NCBI GenBank assembly: GCA_002354735.1
Contig: DEMD01000007.1
Location: 150,161 to 214,160 of the forward strand
DNA: 64,000 bases
Direction of reading: 5' to 3'
Source of the DNA: Gammaproteobacteria bacterium UBA2679
GTDB taxonomy: Bacteria > Pseudomonadota > Gammaproteobacteria > Pseudomonadales > Oleiphilaceae
Part shown: positions 27,168-35,164 of the stretch, in pieces
Layout: each line of letters begins with the position of its first letter
How positions within the stretch are numbered: the first letter of the stretch is position 1
Translations under genes and position numbers: made by a program
Notes under the pieces: model-generated
Told to the model about the DNA's origin: nothing
Database searches by the model: none
Seen by the model: only the letters and a program-made list of their open reading frames with translations

Positions 27168-29453
27168 TCAAGCCTCTGTATCGTCGGCGGTCTGCCGCAT
27201 GGCCAGCAGAAAGAGCCTGAACTCGGTCTCTGCCTTGAGACCGGCCCGCCAGCCTTCGGCTGTATTCCATTTACCGTGATAACCCATCAACTCGAGTGCT
27301 TTGGCGTCTACTTCATAGGCTTCCGTCTTGAGGAGCCATGCCTTCGCCACCGTCTCGGCCATCCCTGCACGTGAGGCAGTGGCAGTCTTCAGCCATTTTA
27401 GCGCCTTGCCCACCCTCAGCTCGGTGTCAGTGAAAGCGCAGTCGAATGGAAACGGCGGGAAGGCTGGGGTCTCGGCGGTAAAGGATGTGTCGAGCTGTTG
27501 CATCGCATGCTGGTAAGTGCTGGGAAAGTTATTGGTGTGCGCCGCATCGAGGCGGAAGTCCTTCGGTAGTTTACCCGCCTGCTTTGCCTGCTCGATCAGC
27601 GCAGACTGAAAGCGGCTGTCGGCAATGCTGATGATGGCAGCATAGACTTCCGCGTCCTGTTTTCCTCGGGTATCCGCTATGCCATATTCGGTAATGAATA
27701 TGTCGCGGAGATGACGTGGTATGGTCTGGTGCGCATAGTTGAAGACGATATTCGAGCGCGTCTCTCCGCCCGCCTCACGCGTGGATTTCAGCATGAGTAC
27801 CGAACGCGCACCAGGCAGCTGATGCGCCATTTCGACGAAGTTGAACTGACCACCTACACCGCTCACCACCCGGCCGTCGTCAAGACCGTCCGACACGGCG
27901 GCACCTCCGGCAGTTACCATCATGGCGGAATTCATGAGGCGGGCCTGGGCGCGCTGGGCTATCTTCAGTTGCTCTGTACCAAGACGGTGATCATACAACG
28001 AGTTGATGTAGCGCACGCTGGTCATGCAGATCGCAGAGCGCTCAGTCGCCTCCATGTTCCGCAAGGCGTCGTAAAACTCGTTTGGCCCGAGGAAGAATCC
28101 GCCGTGCGCCAGGATGCCATCGAGAAGTTCATCGGCGAACAAGGCATCTTCTAGCGCCGTTCTCGTTTCGGTATCGGTGGTATCGGCAGTACACTCGTAC
28201 GCGTCGAAGTAGAGCTTCCCTTCCCGTAACTCCACCCCCGACTTCATGACACCTATCGCCTTGAGGTAGGCAAGATCCGCGTCGCAGAGCACCCTGCCGA
28301 CAGCACCACTGGTCACCAGCGCATCTATCAACGGTAACGAAGCCTTCCTGTTCAGCATCGGCTCGACCGTCGCCGAGTCAGCCAGGGCGTGCAGCGCCTG
28401 CTGCAAGGCCAGATCCTTATACACGGGCCTGGTCAGGATTTTTCGACGCATCAATTGTACGAAGCCGTCGGTCAGCATCTCGCTGCACCCATAAAGCCCG
28501 GTTGTGAAAGGCTCAACACCGCCGATATCGGCAACAACCGGAAAACGTTCCTGTAATTTGATCAGGTCAGCGAACTGGGTATATCGCTCGTTCTCGTGCT
28601 GCCGAAGTATGGTGCTGTGCACCAGGGCAGTTCCCAGAGAGCCTATGCCGATCTGCAGTGTTCCGGCATCGCGCAACAGTGAACTCGCATAGAACCCAAT
28701 CATGTGCTCCGCAGGACCAACGGCCATAGAAGGCACTGCAAACAGCGGTGAATGGGGCTTTGGCGGGGCGAATATCAATTCGAAATCGTCAACGCCGACC
28801 ACCGCATCATTCGGCATGAAAGGCAGATTATCGTTGATCTCAGCAATTCGACAGACAGGCTTGCCAGCGGCTTTCAATCGATTGAGTTCGACGTTGAGAT
28901 CAAGTGTGAGATCGGGATTGCAGCTCAGCGAAAAACATCTCGGCGCCATCCCCGCCGCGGTCTCCGGGTCTGGCACTACATACTGGGCAATCACGTTGAT
29001 ACCTTGCAGAAGGAGATCCCGCACTACGTGTGTGTAATTGCTCGAGATGTAGTGCTGTTGAGCGTAGTTGTTTCCCAGATAACCCGCAGCCTGAAGAAAG
29101 AACTCCGTCACTTCGACGTTCGCAGGCAGCTCACCCGACCTCACAGCCCTGTCGTAATCGAGGGTCGCAACATCAGCATAATTTCGCTCTAGAAATGCTT
29201 TGAGGAAGCGCGCTTCAAGCCCAGATTTAGGCGCTGGCGCCGAAAGCGAGAGTGCGGTGACGATCTTCAGCGATAGTGAGGGATCGGCTTTCGCGCGTCG
29301 ATACAAGGCATTGATGACTGTCGCAGCCTTCCCTATTCCGAGCGGCAAGCCAATGACGATACGTTTGCCCACTCTGGCAATAAGCTCATCGATGAGTGAT
29401 TCGACATCGGTATGAGCCGCAGCTCCGGCGTAAGCGTCTGTTGCATTTGACAT
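27168..29453 (-). CDS. Acetyl-CoA hydrolase/CoA-transferase family protein, long form
   Basis: 761 residues, well above the roughly 500 of classic Cat1/AarC-type CoA-transferases. The N-terminal half carries the first CoA-transferase domain, with the probable catalytic glutamate E325 in GLYGCSEMLTDGF. The second domain has VVSGVGGQFNF, RSNIVF, PRHLRDIFITEYGIADTRGK and IADSRFQSALI. About 120 residues follow as an extra C-terminal region (VGKALKWLKTATASRAGMAE). Substrate unknown; acetate or another short acyl chain is the family default. Its stop faces the olsA stop 15 bases away. Starts at ATG 29453. Confidence 0.85.
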   Translation of the reverse strand: MSNATDAYAGAAAHTDVESLIDELIARVGKRIVIGLPLGIGKAATVINALYRRAKADPSLSLKIVTALSLSAPAPKSGLEARFLKAFLERNYADVATLDYDRAVRSGELPANVEVTEFFLQAAGYLGNNYAQQHYISSNYTHVVRDLLLQGINVIAQYVVPDPETAAGMAPRCFSLSCNPDLTLDLNVELNRLKAAGKPVCRIAEINDNLPFMPNDAVVGVDDFELIFAPPKPHSPLFAVPSMAVGPAEHMIGFYASSLLRDAGTLQIGIGSLGTALVHSTILRQHENERYTQFADLIKLQERFPVVADIGGVEPFTTGLYGCSEMLTDGFVQLMRRKILTRPVYKDLALQQALHALADSATVEPMLNRKASLPLIDALVTSGAVGRVLCDADLAYLKAIGVMKSGVELREGKLYFDAYECTADTTDTETRTALEDALFADELLDGILAHGGFFLGPNEFYDALRNMEATERSAICMTSVRYINSLYDHRLGTEQLKIAQRAQARLMNSAMMVTAGGAAVSDGLDDGRVVSGVGGQFNFVEMAHQLPGARSVLMLKSTREAGGETRSNIVFNYAHQTIPRHLRDIFITEYGIADTRGKQDAEVYAAIISIADSRFQSALIEQAKQAGKLPKDFRLDAAHTNNFPSTYQHAMQQLDTSFTAETPAFPPFPFDCAFTDTELRVGKALKWLKTATASRAGMAETVAKAWLLKTEAYEVDAKALELMGYHGKWNTAEGWRAGLKAETEFRLFLLAMRQTADDTEA

Positions 29454-29506
29454 TTCATTTCCGGCCCAGATCTGGAAGAGCCGTCAGTGTGCCAGTTGAA
29501 TTCCTA

Positions 29507-30049
29507 TTAAAACAACCAACCCACAACAAAAGTAGAGGTATTACCGTATAGGTTGATCTGATAATGAGCCTGCTGCAGCGCATCCTTGAAGAATGCAGGT
29601 GCAGAATCGTATTTGCAGCGCGGCATAAAACCGCGGTTTCGGTCTCCGGCACTGAAGATGACTTCAGCGGACTCTTCTATCGCATCGCCCATCCACCGCG
29701 GAAGAATTCGATCTGCCAACTCGCTCAGACGATCATCCTTGCTGACTTCTTCCGAGCTATGCGTGCTACTCAGCCGGGGTCGGACTTCAGAAAATCCAAC
29801 GAGGTTGCCAAGTTCAGACAGCTCGATGGTGAATCCGCGATGCGCGTTCAGACGCTGATGCTGCGGCTGGAAGGCATGGTGGGGCCGGTATTTTGCCGGG
29901 TGATATTGCTGCGAACCGAAGCCTTCGGCGCGAGTCTGCTGGCTCTGCGCAATCAGGTTCAGGCACAGCAGAATGGCGAATAATCTGTACAGTATCATTG
30001 ACGTTCTCGGCGCTCGAGGACGAACAGCAAAAACCAGTGGTGATTTCAT
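29507..30049 (-). CDS. Small exported protein of unknown function
   Basis: 180 residues with a long positively charged leader, a hydrophobic core (MILYRLFAILLCLNLIAQ, about 18-35) and a likely signal-peptidase site after QQTRA. The mature part is rich in His, Gln and Arg near its start (YHPAKYRPHHAFQPQHQR) and ends in an aromatic, beta-like stretch (INLYGNTSTFVVGWLF) reminiscent of an outer-membrane-inserting C-terminus. I recognise no family. ATG 30049 has AGGA six bases upstream; the second ATG at 29998, which begins the hydrophobic core, is an alternative. Confidence 0.65.
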   Translation of the reverse strand: MKSPLVFAVRPRAPRTSMILYRLFAILLCLNLIAQSQQTRAEGFGSQQYHPAKYRPHHAFQPQHQRLNAHRGFTIELSELGNLVGFSEVRPRLSSTHSSEEVSKDDRLSELADRILPRWMGDAIEESAEVIFSAGDRNRGFMPRCKYDSAPAFFKDALQQAHYQINLYGNTSTFVVGWLF

Positions 30050-30160
30050 CTGCTTTCCTGCCATTAATTTGTCATTGAGCAAATAGTAGCCACGTGCGCT
30101 TTGAAAAACTGTGACGAACTCCCTGCACGTCGGCTTTCTGGCCTTGAAAGTCGTAATGTT

Positions 30161-30189
30161 TTGTCAACAGAGTGTCACCGCAGTGTAAG
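30161..30189 (+). repeat. Three tandem TGTCA-type heptamers at 11-base period
   Basis: TTGTCAA (30161-30167), GTGTCAC (30172-30178) and GTGTAAG (30183-30189), each separated by four bases. The period and core match PhoB-type direct-repeat sites, but the repeats read on plus while both flanking genes are on minus. It lies just past the PHA-synthase-like stop and about 110 bases before the exported-protein start. Confidence 0.4.
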
Positions 30190-30196
30190 CACCCGC

Positions 30197-31375
30197 TTAA
30201 AGCGAGCGCGCCAACAACCACTCCGCCGCGACGGCCCAGGTCAACGCAGGCGCCTGACTACCTGCGAAAACCCCGGCGTGGCCACCTGGCACGACACAAA
30301 ATTCCTTGTCTTTTGACGCCACGATTTCCAGCAGCCGGTGAGCTGATTTCGGGCTAACCAGACGATCGTCAGCCCCAGCAAATGCCAGGATGGCGCATTT
30401 GATGTTGTCGAACTCCGCTCGCTGATCTCCCATTCGGAGCCGTCCACCGGCCATCTCATTGTTGATCATCATGCTTACGGTCATTTCCTTGATCGTCTGA
30501 CCGGGGTAGTCGACCATATCATCGAACCAGCGGCTGACAGTCGTGTGGCTGATAACAAATTCGCGGTCCCAGAGGTTCACCAGCAACTCCCAGTAGTTGA
30601 TGACGCTGCCGAGCGGATTGGTCAGTTTGAATACCAGGGAATTGAGCCAGCCGGGCACATGCAGGTAGCGGGCAGGCAAATCCATGAGTGAAAAGTTGAG
30701 GAGGCGGGAAACGATTTGTGCAGGCCGATAGACCGCTGTGAGAATGCGGCCTGCCACGCCACTCTGGTGCATATCGATGGGGCTGGCGACCGTCACTACA
30801 TTGCGCAGGCCGGTGTCGTCTGCCGTTGCTGCGTACATGAGTGTCAGTAGCCCGCCCATGCAATAGCAGAAACAGGACACTTCAGTCTGCCCGCTATCTT
30901 CACGCACAGCTTTCATGGCGGCTGGCATCCACGACAGCACATAGGTTTCAAGGGACAGTTCATAGTGTTCTTCGGTGACCTCGCCCCAGTCGAGCAGGTA
31001 AACGTCAAAACCGAGGGCAAGAAAATATCGAATGAGACTTCTGTTCGGCAGCAGGTCAAAAATCATCGACGTGGCCGCCAGCGGGGGTACGAATACCAGT
31101 GGCACCGGCAATCGGTCACGCTTGACCTCGATAATGTCGTCGCCGATCTGAATCGCGTCCTCTTCAAGCGGCAGGTAATGTCGCACCGACATGATGCCAT
31201 CGCGGTAGATCTCCTCATAGGGCGTGAGATTGGCCACAATGAAGTTTTCCGAAAACAGTCGCCGCTCGATGAGGTGCAGGGCACTCAAGAGCAGTCGACG
31301 GGCAAATTTCGGTGGATGCGCAACAGCGCTATCAGGCGCTTCAGTACTCATCTTGGCGGGGGTCTTTCTCTTCAC
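30197..31375 (-). CDS. PHA-synthase-like alpha/beta hydrolase
   Basis: 392 residues related to poly(3-hydroxyalkanoate) synthase PhaC, closest in size to class III. The nucleophile elbow is CYCMGG with the probable catalytic cysteine at 172; PhaC usually has GxCxGG, so the first glycine is cysteine here. The aspartate is in AGADDRLVSP and the histidine in VPGGHAGVFAG, the normal PhaC triad order. VFVPPLAATSMIFDL and VYLLDWG are further family marks. No phaE, phaA, phaB or phasin is adjacent, so polymer synthesis is only inferred; a thioester or ester hydrolase is possible. GTG 31375 has GAGG about eight bases upstream. Confidence 0.8.
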   Translation of the reverse strand: MKRKTPAKMSTEAPDSAVAHPPKFARRLLLSALHLIERRLFSENFIVANLTPYEEIYRDGIMSVRHYLPLEEDAIQIGDDIIEVKRDRLPVPLVFVPPLAATSMIFDLLPNRSLIRYFLALGFDVYLLDWGEVTEEHYELSLETYVLSWMPAAMKAVREDSGQTEVSCFCYCMGGLLTLMYAATADDTGLRNVVTVASPIDMHQSGVAGRILTAVYRPAQIVSRLLNFSLMDLPARYLHVPGWLNSLVFKLTNPLGSVINYWELLVNLWDREFVISHTTVSRWFDDMVDYPGQTIKEMTVSMMINNEMAGGRLRMGDQRAEFDNIKCAILAFAGADDRLVSPKSAHRLLEIVASKDKEFCVVPGGHAGVFAGSQAPALTWAVAAEWLLARSL

Positions 31376-31488
31376 ACACTTTCCTCGTAGAATGCTGATT
31401 ACGTCGGTGTCCGCAGCAGGTAAATCCCTTAGCTGTCAAAGGTATTACCACAATAATGAACACACCGCATGCAAAGGGAATACAAAAG

Positions 31489-32388
31489 ATGTCTCAGGCT
31501 AATGCCGACCTTCTCGACGCAACCTGTCTTCAGATAAGGGGCGCGCTCACACCGCTCACCACCTTCGAGCTCTACTATTACGACGAGGCGAGATTCCTCG
31601 AAGCCGTGGAGGAAAAGATAGCTCAGGCGCCGAAGCTCTTCGAGAATTTGCCAATAGTGCTCAGCCTGGAGAAGTTCGAAGGTAATGGTCCGGAGGACGA
31701 GGCATTGCCCGTGAGTGAAGCGGCAGCGCTCGACAGTCTGGATTTCGGGCTCATCAAGCGTCAATGTGCCGGGCTTCGTTTACAGCTCGTGGCGGTACGC
31801 GGTGCTAGAGGCGTCGTTGCAAAAAATGCCAAGGCTGCAGGTCTCGCGGTCATGACCTCCCAGCGTTCGCTGGCAGAGGCGACCCGTATTCCAGCGCCAG
31901 AAGCCGACACCGAGAACGAAGACAAGCGCTTGCAGCCGGTTTTTCGGCCGCAGACCAACGAATCGATTGTCGCACCTCAACTGGCGCCAGAAACAGAAGA
32001 TCGTGAGACTGCCGTCGAACCGGCAGAGCCGAAGGCCGAACCGGCCGAAGTTGCCGTACCAACCAACCGGATCGTCACGACGCCGGTACGCTCGGGCCAA
32101 CAAATCTATGCCAAAGGTGGGGATCTCATCGTCACTGCGCCGGTCAGCGCCGGAGCGGAACTACTCGCGGACGGCAACATTCATGTCTATGGTGCTTTGC
32201 GCGGTCGTGCGCTCGCCGGTGTGAAGGGCAATCAGTCAGCACGAATTTTCTGTCACAGCCTCGAGGCTGAACTGGTCTCCATTGCCGGGCAGTATAGAAT
32301 CAGTGAAGATCTGCAGAAGACTGAGTGGCAGAAAAGCTGTCAAATCTATCTTGCAGACGGCAAGATGAAAATTCAGGCACTCAACTAA
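31489..32388 (+). CDS. minC: Septum-site determining protein MinC
   Basis: FtsZ inhibitor recruited by MinD that blocks division near the poles. N-terminal MinC_N domain (about 1-110) and C-terminal beta-helix domain (about 195-290, with VRSGQQIYAKGGDLIV, GAELLADGNIHVYGALRG and ARIFCHSLEAELVSIAG). 299 residues are longer than E. coli (231) because of an acidic, proline-rich linker at about 120-190. ATG 31489 fits the family start and has AAGGGA upstream; ATG 31456 is an alternative. Followed by minD and minE. Confidence 0.94.
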   Translation: MSQANADLLDATCLQIRGALTPLTTFELYYYDEARFLEAVEEKIAQAPKLFENLPIVLSLEKFEGNGPEDEALPVSEAAALDSLDFGLIKRQCAGLRLQLVAVRGARGVVAKNAKAAGLAVMTSQRSLAEATRIPAPEADTENEDKRLQPVFRPQTNESIVAPQLAPETEDRETAVEPAEPKAEPAEVAVPTNRIVTTPVRSGQQIYAKGGDLIVTAPVSAGAELLADGNIHVYGALRGRALAGVKGNQSARIFCHSLEAELVSIAGQYRISEDLQKTEWQKSCQIYLADGKMKIQALN

Positions 32389-32418
32389 AACCAACCAGCT
32401 TCAATCAGGATTTGTCAA

Positions 32419-33228
32419 TTGAGTAAAATCATCGTTGTTACCTCGGGAAAAGGTGGTGTGGGTAAAACCACTACGAGCGCCTCAATCGCGACAGGACTCG
32501 CCCTGAAAGGTCATAAAACCGTAGTAATCGACTTCGACGTGGGTCTGCGAAATCTTGACCTGATCATGAACTGTGAGCGACGGGTCGTGTACGACTTCGT
32601 CAACGTCATCAATGGTGAGTCGACGCTGAACCAGGCGCTCATCAAGGATAAGCACTCCGACAAGCTATTCATCCTGCCCGCGTCCCAGACCCGCGACAAG
32701 GATGCACTGACCAAGGAAGGCGTCGGCAAGGTTCTCGACGAACTGGCTACGAATTTCGAGTTCATCGTCTGCGATTCGCCGGCTGGCATCGAGCACGGTG
32801 CGCTCATGGCGCTCTATTTCGCAGATGAAGCCATCGTGGTGACCAACCCTGAAGTCTCCTCGGTACGTGACTCTGACAGGATCCTCGGCATCCTCAACAG
32901 CAAGTCCAAGCGAGCTGAACAGGGCCTCGAGCCAGTCAAGGAACACCTCATTCTGACCCGCTACAATCCGGTTCGTGTGGCTAAGGGTGAAATGCTCAGC
33001 GTCAAGGACGTCGAAGAAATCCTGTCGATTCCTCTGCTTGGCGTCATCCCAGAGTCGCAGTCAGTGCTGACGGCATCCAACCAGGGCGTTCCGGTAATAC
33101 ATGAAGAAGAGAGCGACGCAGGCCATGCCTATCGCGATGCAGTCGCCCGACTACTTGGAGAGGAACTGCCACATCGTTTCATCGAGCAGTCTCGTAAAGG
33201 CTTCTTCCAGCGAATGTTTGGAGCTTGA
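32419..33228 (+). CDS. minD: Septum-site determining ATPase MinD
   Basis: Membrane-cycling ATPase that carries MinC and is stimulated by MinE. The deviant Walker A KGGVGKTT is at residues 11-18, Walker B-like [11 protein letters not shown] near 120, and the amphipathic membrane-targeting helix at the extreme C-terminus (KGFFQRMFG). 269 residues, the family length. Start TTG 32419 with AGGA eight bases upstream. The stop is two bases before the minE ATG. Confidence 0.98.
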   Translation: MSKIIVVTSGKGGVGKTTTSASIATGLALKGHKTVVIDFDVGLRNLDLIMNCERRVVYDFVNVINGESTLNQALIKDKHSDKLFILPASQTRDKDALTKEGVGKVLDELATNFEFIVCDSPAGIEHGALMALYFADEAIVVTNPEVSSVRDSDRILGILNSKSKRAEQGLEPVKEHLILTRYNPVRVAKGEMLSVKDVEEILSIPLLGVIPESQSVLTASNQGVPVIHEEESDAGHAYRDAVARLLGEELPHRFIEQSRKGFFQRMFGA

Positions 33229-33230
33229 GC

Positions 33231-33479
33231 ATGAGTTTCTTTGACTACTTCAGAACAAAAAAAACCGCTACTGCCAACATGGCAAAGGAGCGTTTGCAGA
33301 TCATCGTGGCTCACGAGCGAAACCGTCGTGGCCGCCCAGATTATCTGGACAAGCTTGAACAGGAACTCCTCGAGGTTATTGGCAAATATGTCAAGATCAA
33401 TCGAGAGGACGTCCAGGTTCAGCTGGATCAGAACGATGATTGCGCCGTACTTGAGCTGAATATCACCCTGCCGGACTAG
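33231..33479 (+). CDS. minE: Cell division topological specificity factor MinE
   Basis: Stimulates MinD ATPase and drives pole-to-pole oscillation. 82 residues: N-terminal membrane/MinD-binding segment MSFFDYFR, anti-MinCD helix with [13 protein letters not shown], and dimerisation domain ([17 protein letters not shown]). I chose ATG 33231, with GGAG eight bases upstream inside minD, over a TTG two codons earlier. Confidence 0.97.
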   Translation: MSFFDYFRTKKTATANMAKERLQIIVAHERNRRGRPDYLDKLEQELLEVIGKYVKINREDVQVQLDQNDDCAVLELNITLPD

Positions 33480-33496
33480 CGGCCGTCTAGCCTACC

Positions 33497-33542
33497 GACG
33501 CTTTCGTTCACCGGCTTTCGTCCGCAAGGGGTCGAAAGCGTC
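33497..33542 (+). terminator. Hairpin after minE
   Basis: Ten-base perfect stem GACGCTTTCG (33497-33506) with CGAAAGCGTC (33533-33542), loop 26 bases, beginning 18 bases after the minE stop. There is only a weak T-rich tail, so an intrinsic terminator is possible but not certain. Confidence 0.4.
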
Positions 33543-33632
33543 TCAGTTTGCCACAGTTGCCCGTGTTACCATTCGCCGCGCGTGCTGTGCTAGCCAGTCA
33601 GCTGAACAGAATTTTCCAATGAAACGGCATCT

Positions 33633-34403
33633 ATGACCCCACCGAAACTTGACGCTGCAGCACGAGTGCTCAGCATTGTGCCCAAACCGGCTCTGCCACG
33701 CATTGCGCCAGGCGCTCCGGCGGTATTTCTTCTGAGCATCTGTCTTTTGCTCACCTCTGCCGCAGGTCGGGCCGAGCTGAAGATCGAAGATGAACAATGG
33801 AAACGCGATTACGAGAAAGACGGTGTCGTCGTCTATACCCGTCGCTTCCCTGCCAGTGATTTTCAGGCCTTCAAAGCGGTCTACACGCTTGATGCGTCAA
33901 TTGAAGATATCATGGCGGTTATGTCGGACCCGGCCTCCTGCACAGAGTGGGTTCTGAACTGTGTGGAATCGTGGGGCTTTGACGACAAGCAGTTTGCAAA
34001 GCGTTATGCCTATAGCGTCAATGATTTACCCTGGCCTGTGATGGACAGGGACTATGTTCTCGAGATCAACACAAGCAAGGCGCCAGACTCGGACACCATC
34101 GTCATGGACCTCTACGCGGTGGATCACAAAGTAGCGCCGAACAAGAACTACGTCCGGGTGAACAAGCAGGAAACGCATTATCACATTACCCCGCTCGGTG
34201 ATGAGCAGACGGAAATTGTCTGGCTGCAGCACACTGAACCAGCTGGTGCCATTCCGAGCTGGCTGGTGAACGCCCTGATCGTCGATATTCCATATAAATC
34301 ACTCAAGGCGCTTGAAAAGCTCGCCAATTCGGACAAGTATCAGGGCTATGAGGTTCAGTACAGCGAAGACGGCGTGATCACAGGAGTCGAAAAACAGCCT
34401 TGA
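33633..34403 (+). CDS. Exported START-domain lipid-binding-type protein
   Basis: 256 residues. After an unusually long leader there is a hydrophobic stretch (AVFLLSICLLLTSAAGRA, about 30-47) that looks like a signal peptide or anchor. The rest is a START/StAR-like domain: GVVVYTRRFPASDFQAFKA, SDPASCTEWV, WPVMDRDYVLEI, and a C-terminal helix PYKSLKALEKLA. Such domains bind lipids or other hydrophobic ligands; the ligand is unknown. The stop overlaps the start of the TetR gene. Confidence 0.82.
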   Translation: MTPPKLDAAARVLSIVPKPALPRIAPGAPAVFLLSICLLLTSAAGRAELKIEDEQWKRDYEKDGVVVYTRRFPASDFQAFKAVYTLDASIEDIMAVMSDPASCTEWVLNCVESWGFDDKQFAKRYAYSVNDLPWPVMDRDYVLEINTSKAPDSDTIVMDLYAVDHKVAPNKNYVRVNKQETHYHITPLGDEQTEIVWLQHTEPAGAIPSWLVNALIVDIPYKSLKALEKLANSDKYQGYEVQYSEDGVITGVEKQP

Positions 34404-35071
34404 GTGCACAGCCCCGGCGCAGCCGCGCGATCGATATCGAAGACAAGGTCAAACGACGTAGTGATATCGAGCGTGCTGCCGCAGAGCTGCTGAAACAGGA
34501 TATCGACGCCCTTCCCTCGGTTAGTGATATTGCCAAGGCTGCCGGCCTGGCCAAAGGTACTCTGTATCTGTACTTCGAGACCAAGGAAGCCATCTACTTC
34601 TCCATTCTCGCCAGGCACTACTGCACATTACTGGCGTCACTCGATAGCTTCTTCAGAAACGACAGACAATCTGCCAATCCCATCGATGAAGCCGTCGGCC
34701 TGATCGCGGACTTCGTACGCCTGAATCCGGATTTCATGCCACTGGCCTGTCAAAGCGCTGCTGTGCTGGAGCGAAAAGTCGATGAAGAGGTAATTGTCGA
34801 GTTTAAATCCCGTCTACTAACCGACATGGGCCAGGTCAGCGAAGCGATTTGTCGTCGAATAGCAGGCCTGACAGGGGCGGATTGCGTACAACTTCTTATT
34901 CAGACCCACGCCATGCTACTTGGTCTCTGGCAGATGCAGCATCTTCCAGCGGAAGTGAACTGCATACTCAGGAGTCGGGGTCTTGCTGCCCTGATTCCCG
35001 ACTTTGACTCAGGAATTCGCCAGGCGCTCCGGCAGCTCTGGCAGGGCGCGCTGCTCGTCAGGGCTGGCTGA
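34400..35071 (+). CDS. TetR-family transcriptional regulator
   Basis: 223 residues with the TetR helix-turn-helix near the N-terminus (about 25-70: IERAAAELL, SVSDIAKAAGLAKGTLYLYF, KEAIYFSIL) and a helical ligand-binding domain (about 85-215). The target is unknown; the four-base overlap (TTGA) with the START-domain gene suggests it controls that gene or responds to its ligand. Start TTG 34400. Confidence 0.88.
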   Translation: MSAQPRRSRAIDIEDKVKRRSDIERAAAELLKQDIDALPSVSDIAKAAGLAKGTLYLYFETKEAIYFSILARHYCTLLASLDSFFRNDRQSANPIDEAVGLIADFVRLNPDFMPLACQSAAVLERKVDEEVIVEFKSRLLTDMGQVSEAICRRIAGLTGADCVQLLIQTHAMLLGLWQMQHLPAEVNCILRSRGLAALIPDFDSGIRQALRQLWQGALLVRAG

Positions 35072-35083
35072 CAGGATAATTCG

Positions 35084-35164
35084 ATGACAGAGCATCTGTC
35101 GGTGCATCGTCTGCCGATGTATCGTCAGGTAATCAAACAACAGACGCAAAGACAGGTGGTATAG
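35084..35164 (+). CDS. Tiny ORF abutting the PhoH gene (26 residues)
   Basis: ATG 35084 is preceded by AGGA at a good spacing (ACAGGATAATTCG), and the frame runs 26 codons to a TAG whose last base touches the PhoH ATG at 35165. The predicted peptide is basic and polar (starts MTEHLSVHRL, ends QTQRQVV). It could be a leader peptide that couples translation into phoH, or a small partner; it could also be chance. I recognise no family. Confidence 0.35.
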   Translation: MTEHLSVHRLPMYRQVIKQQTQRQVV

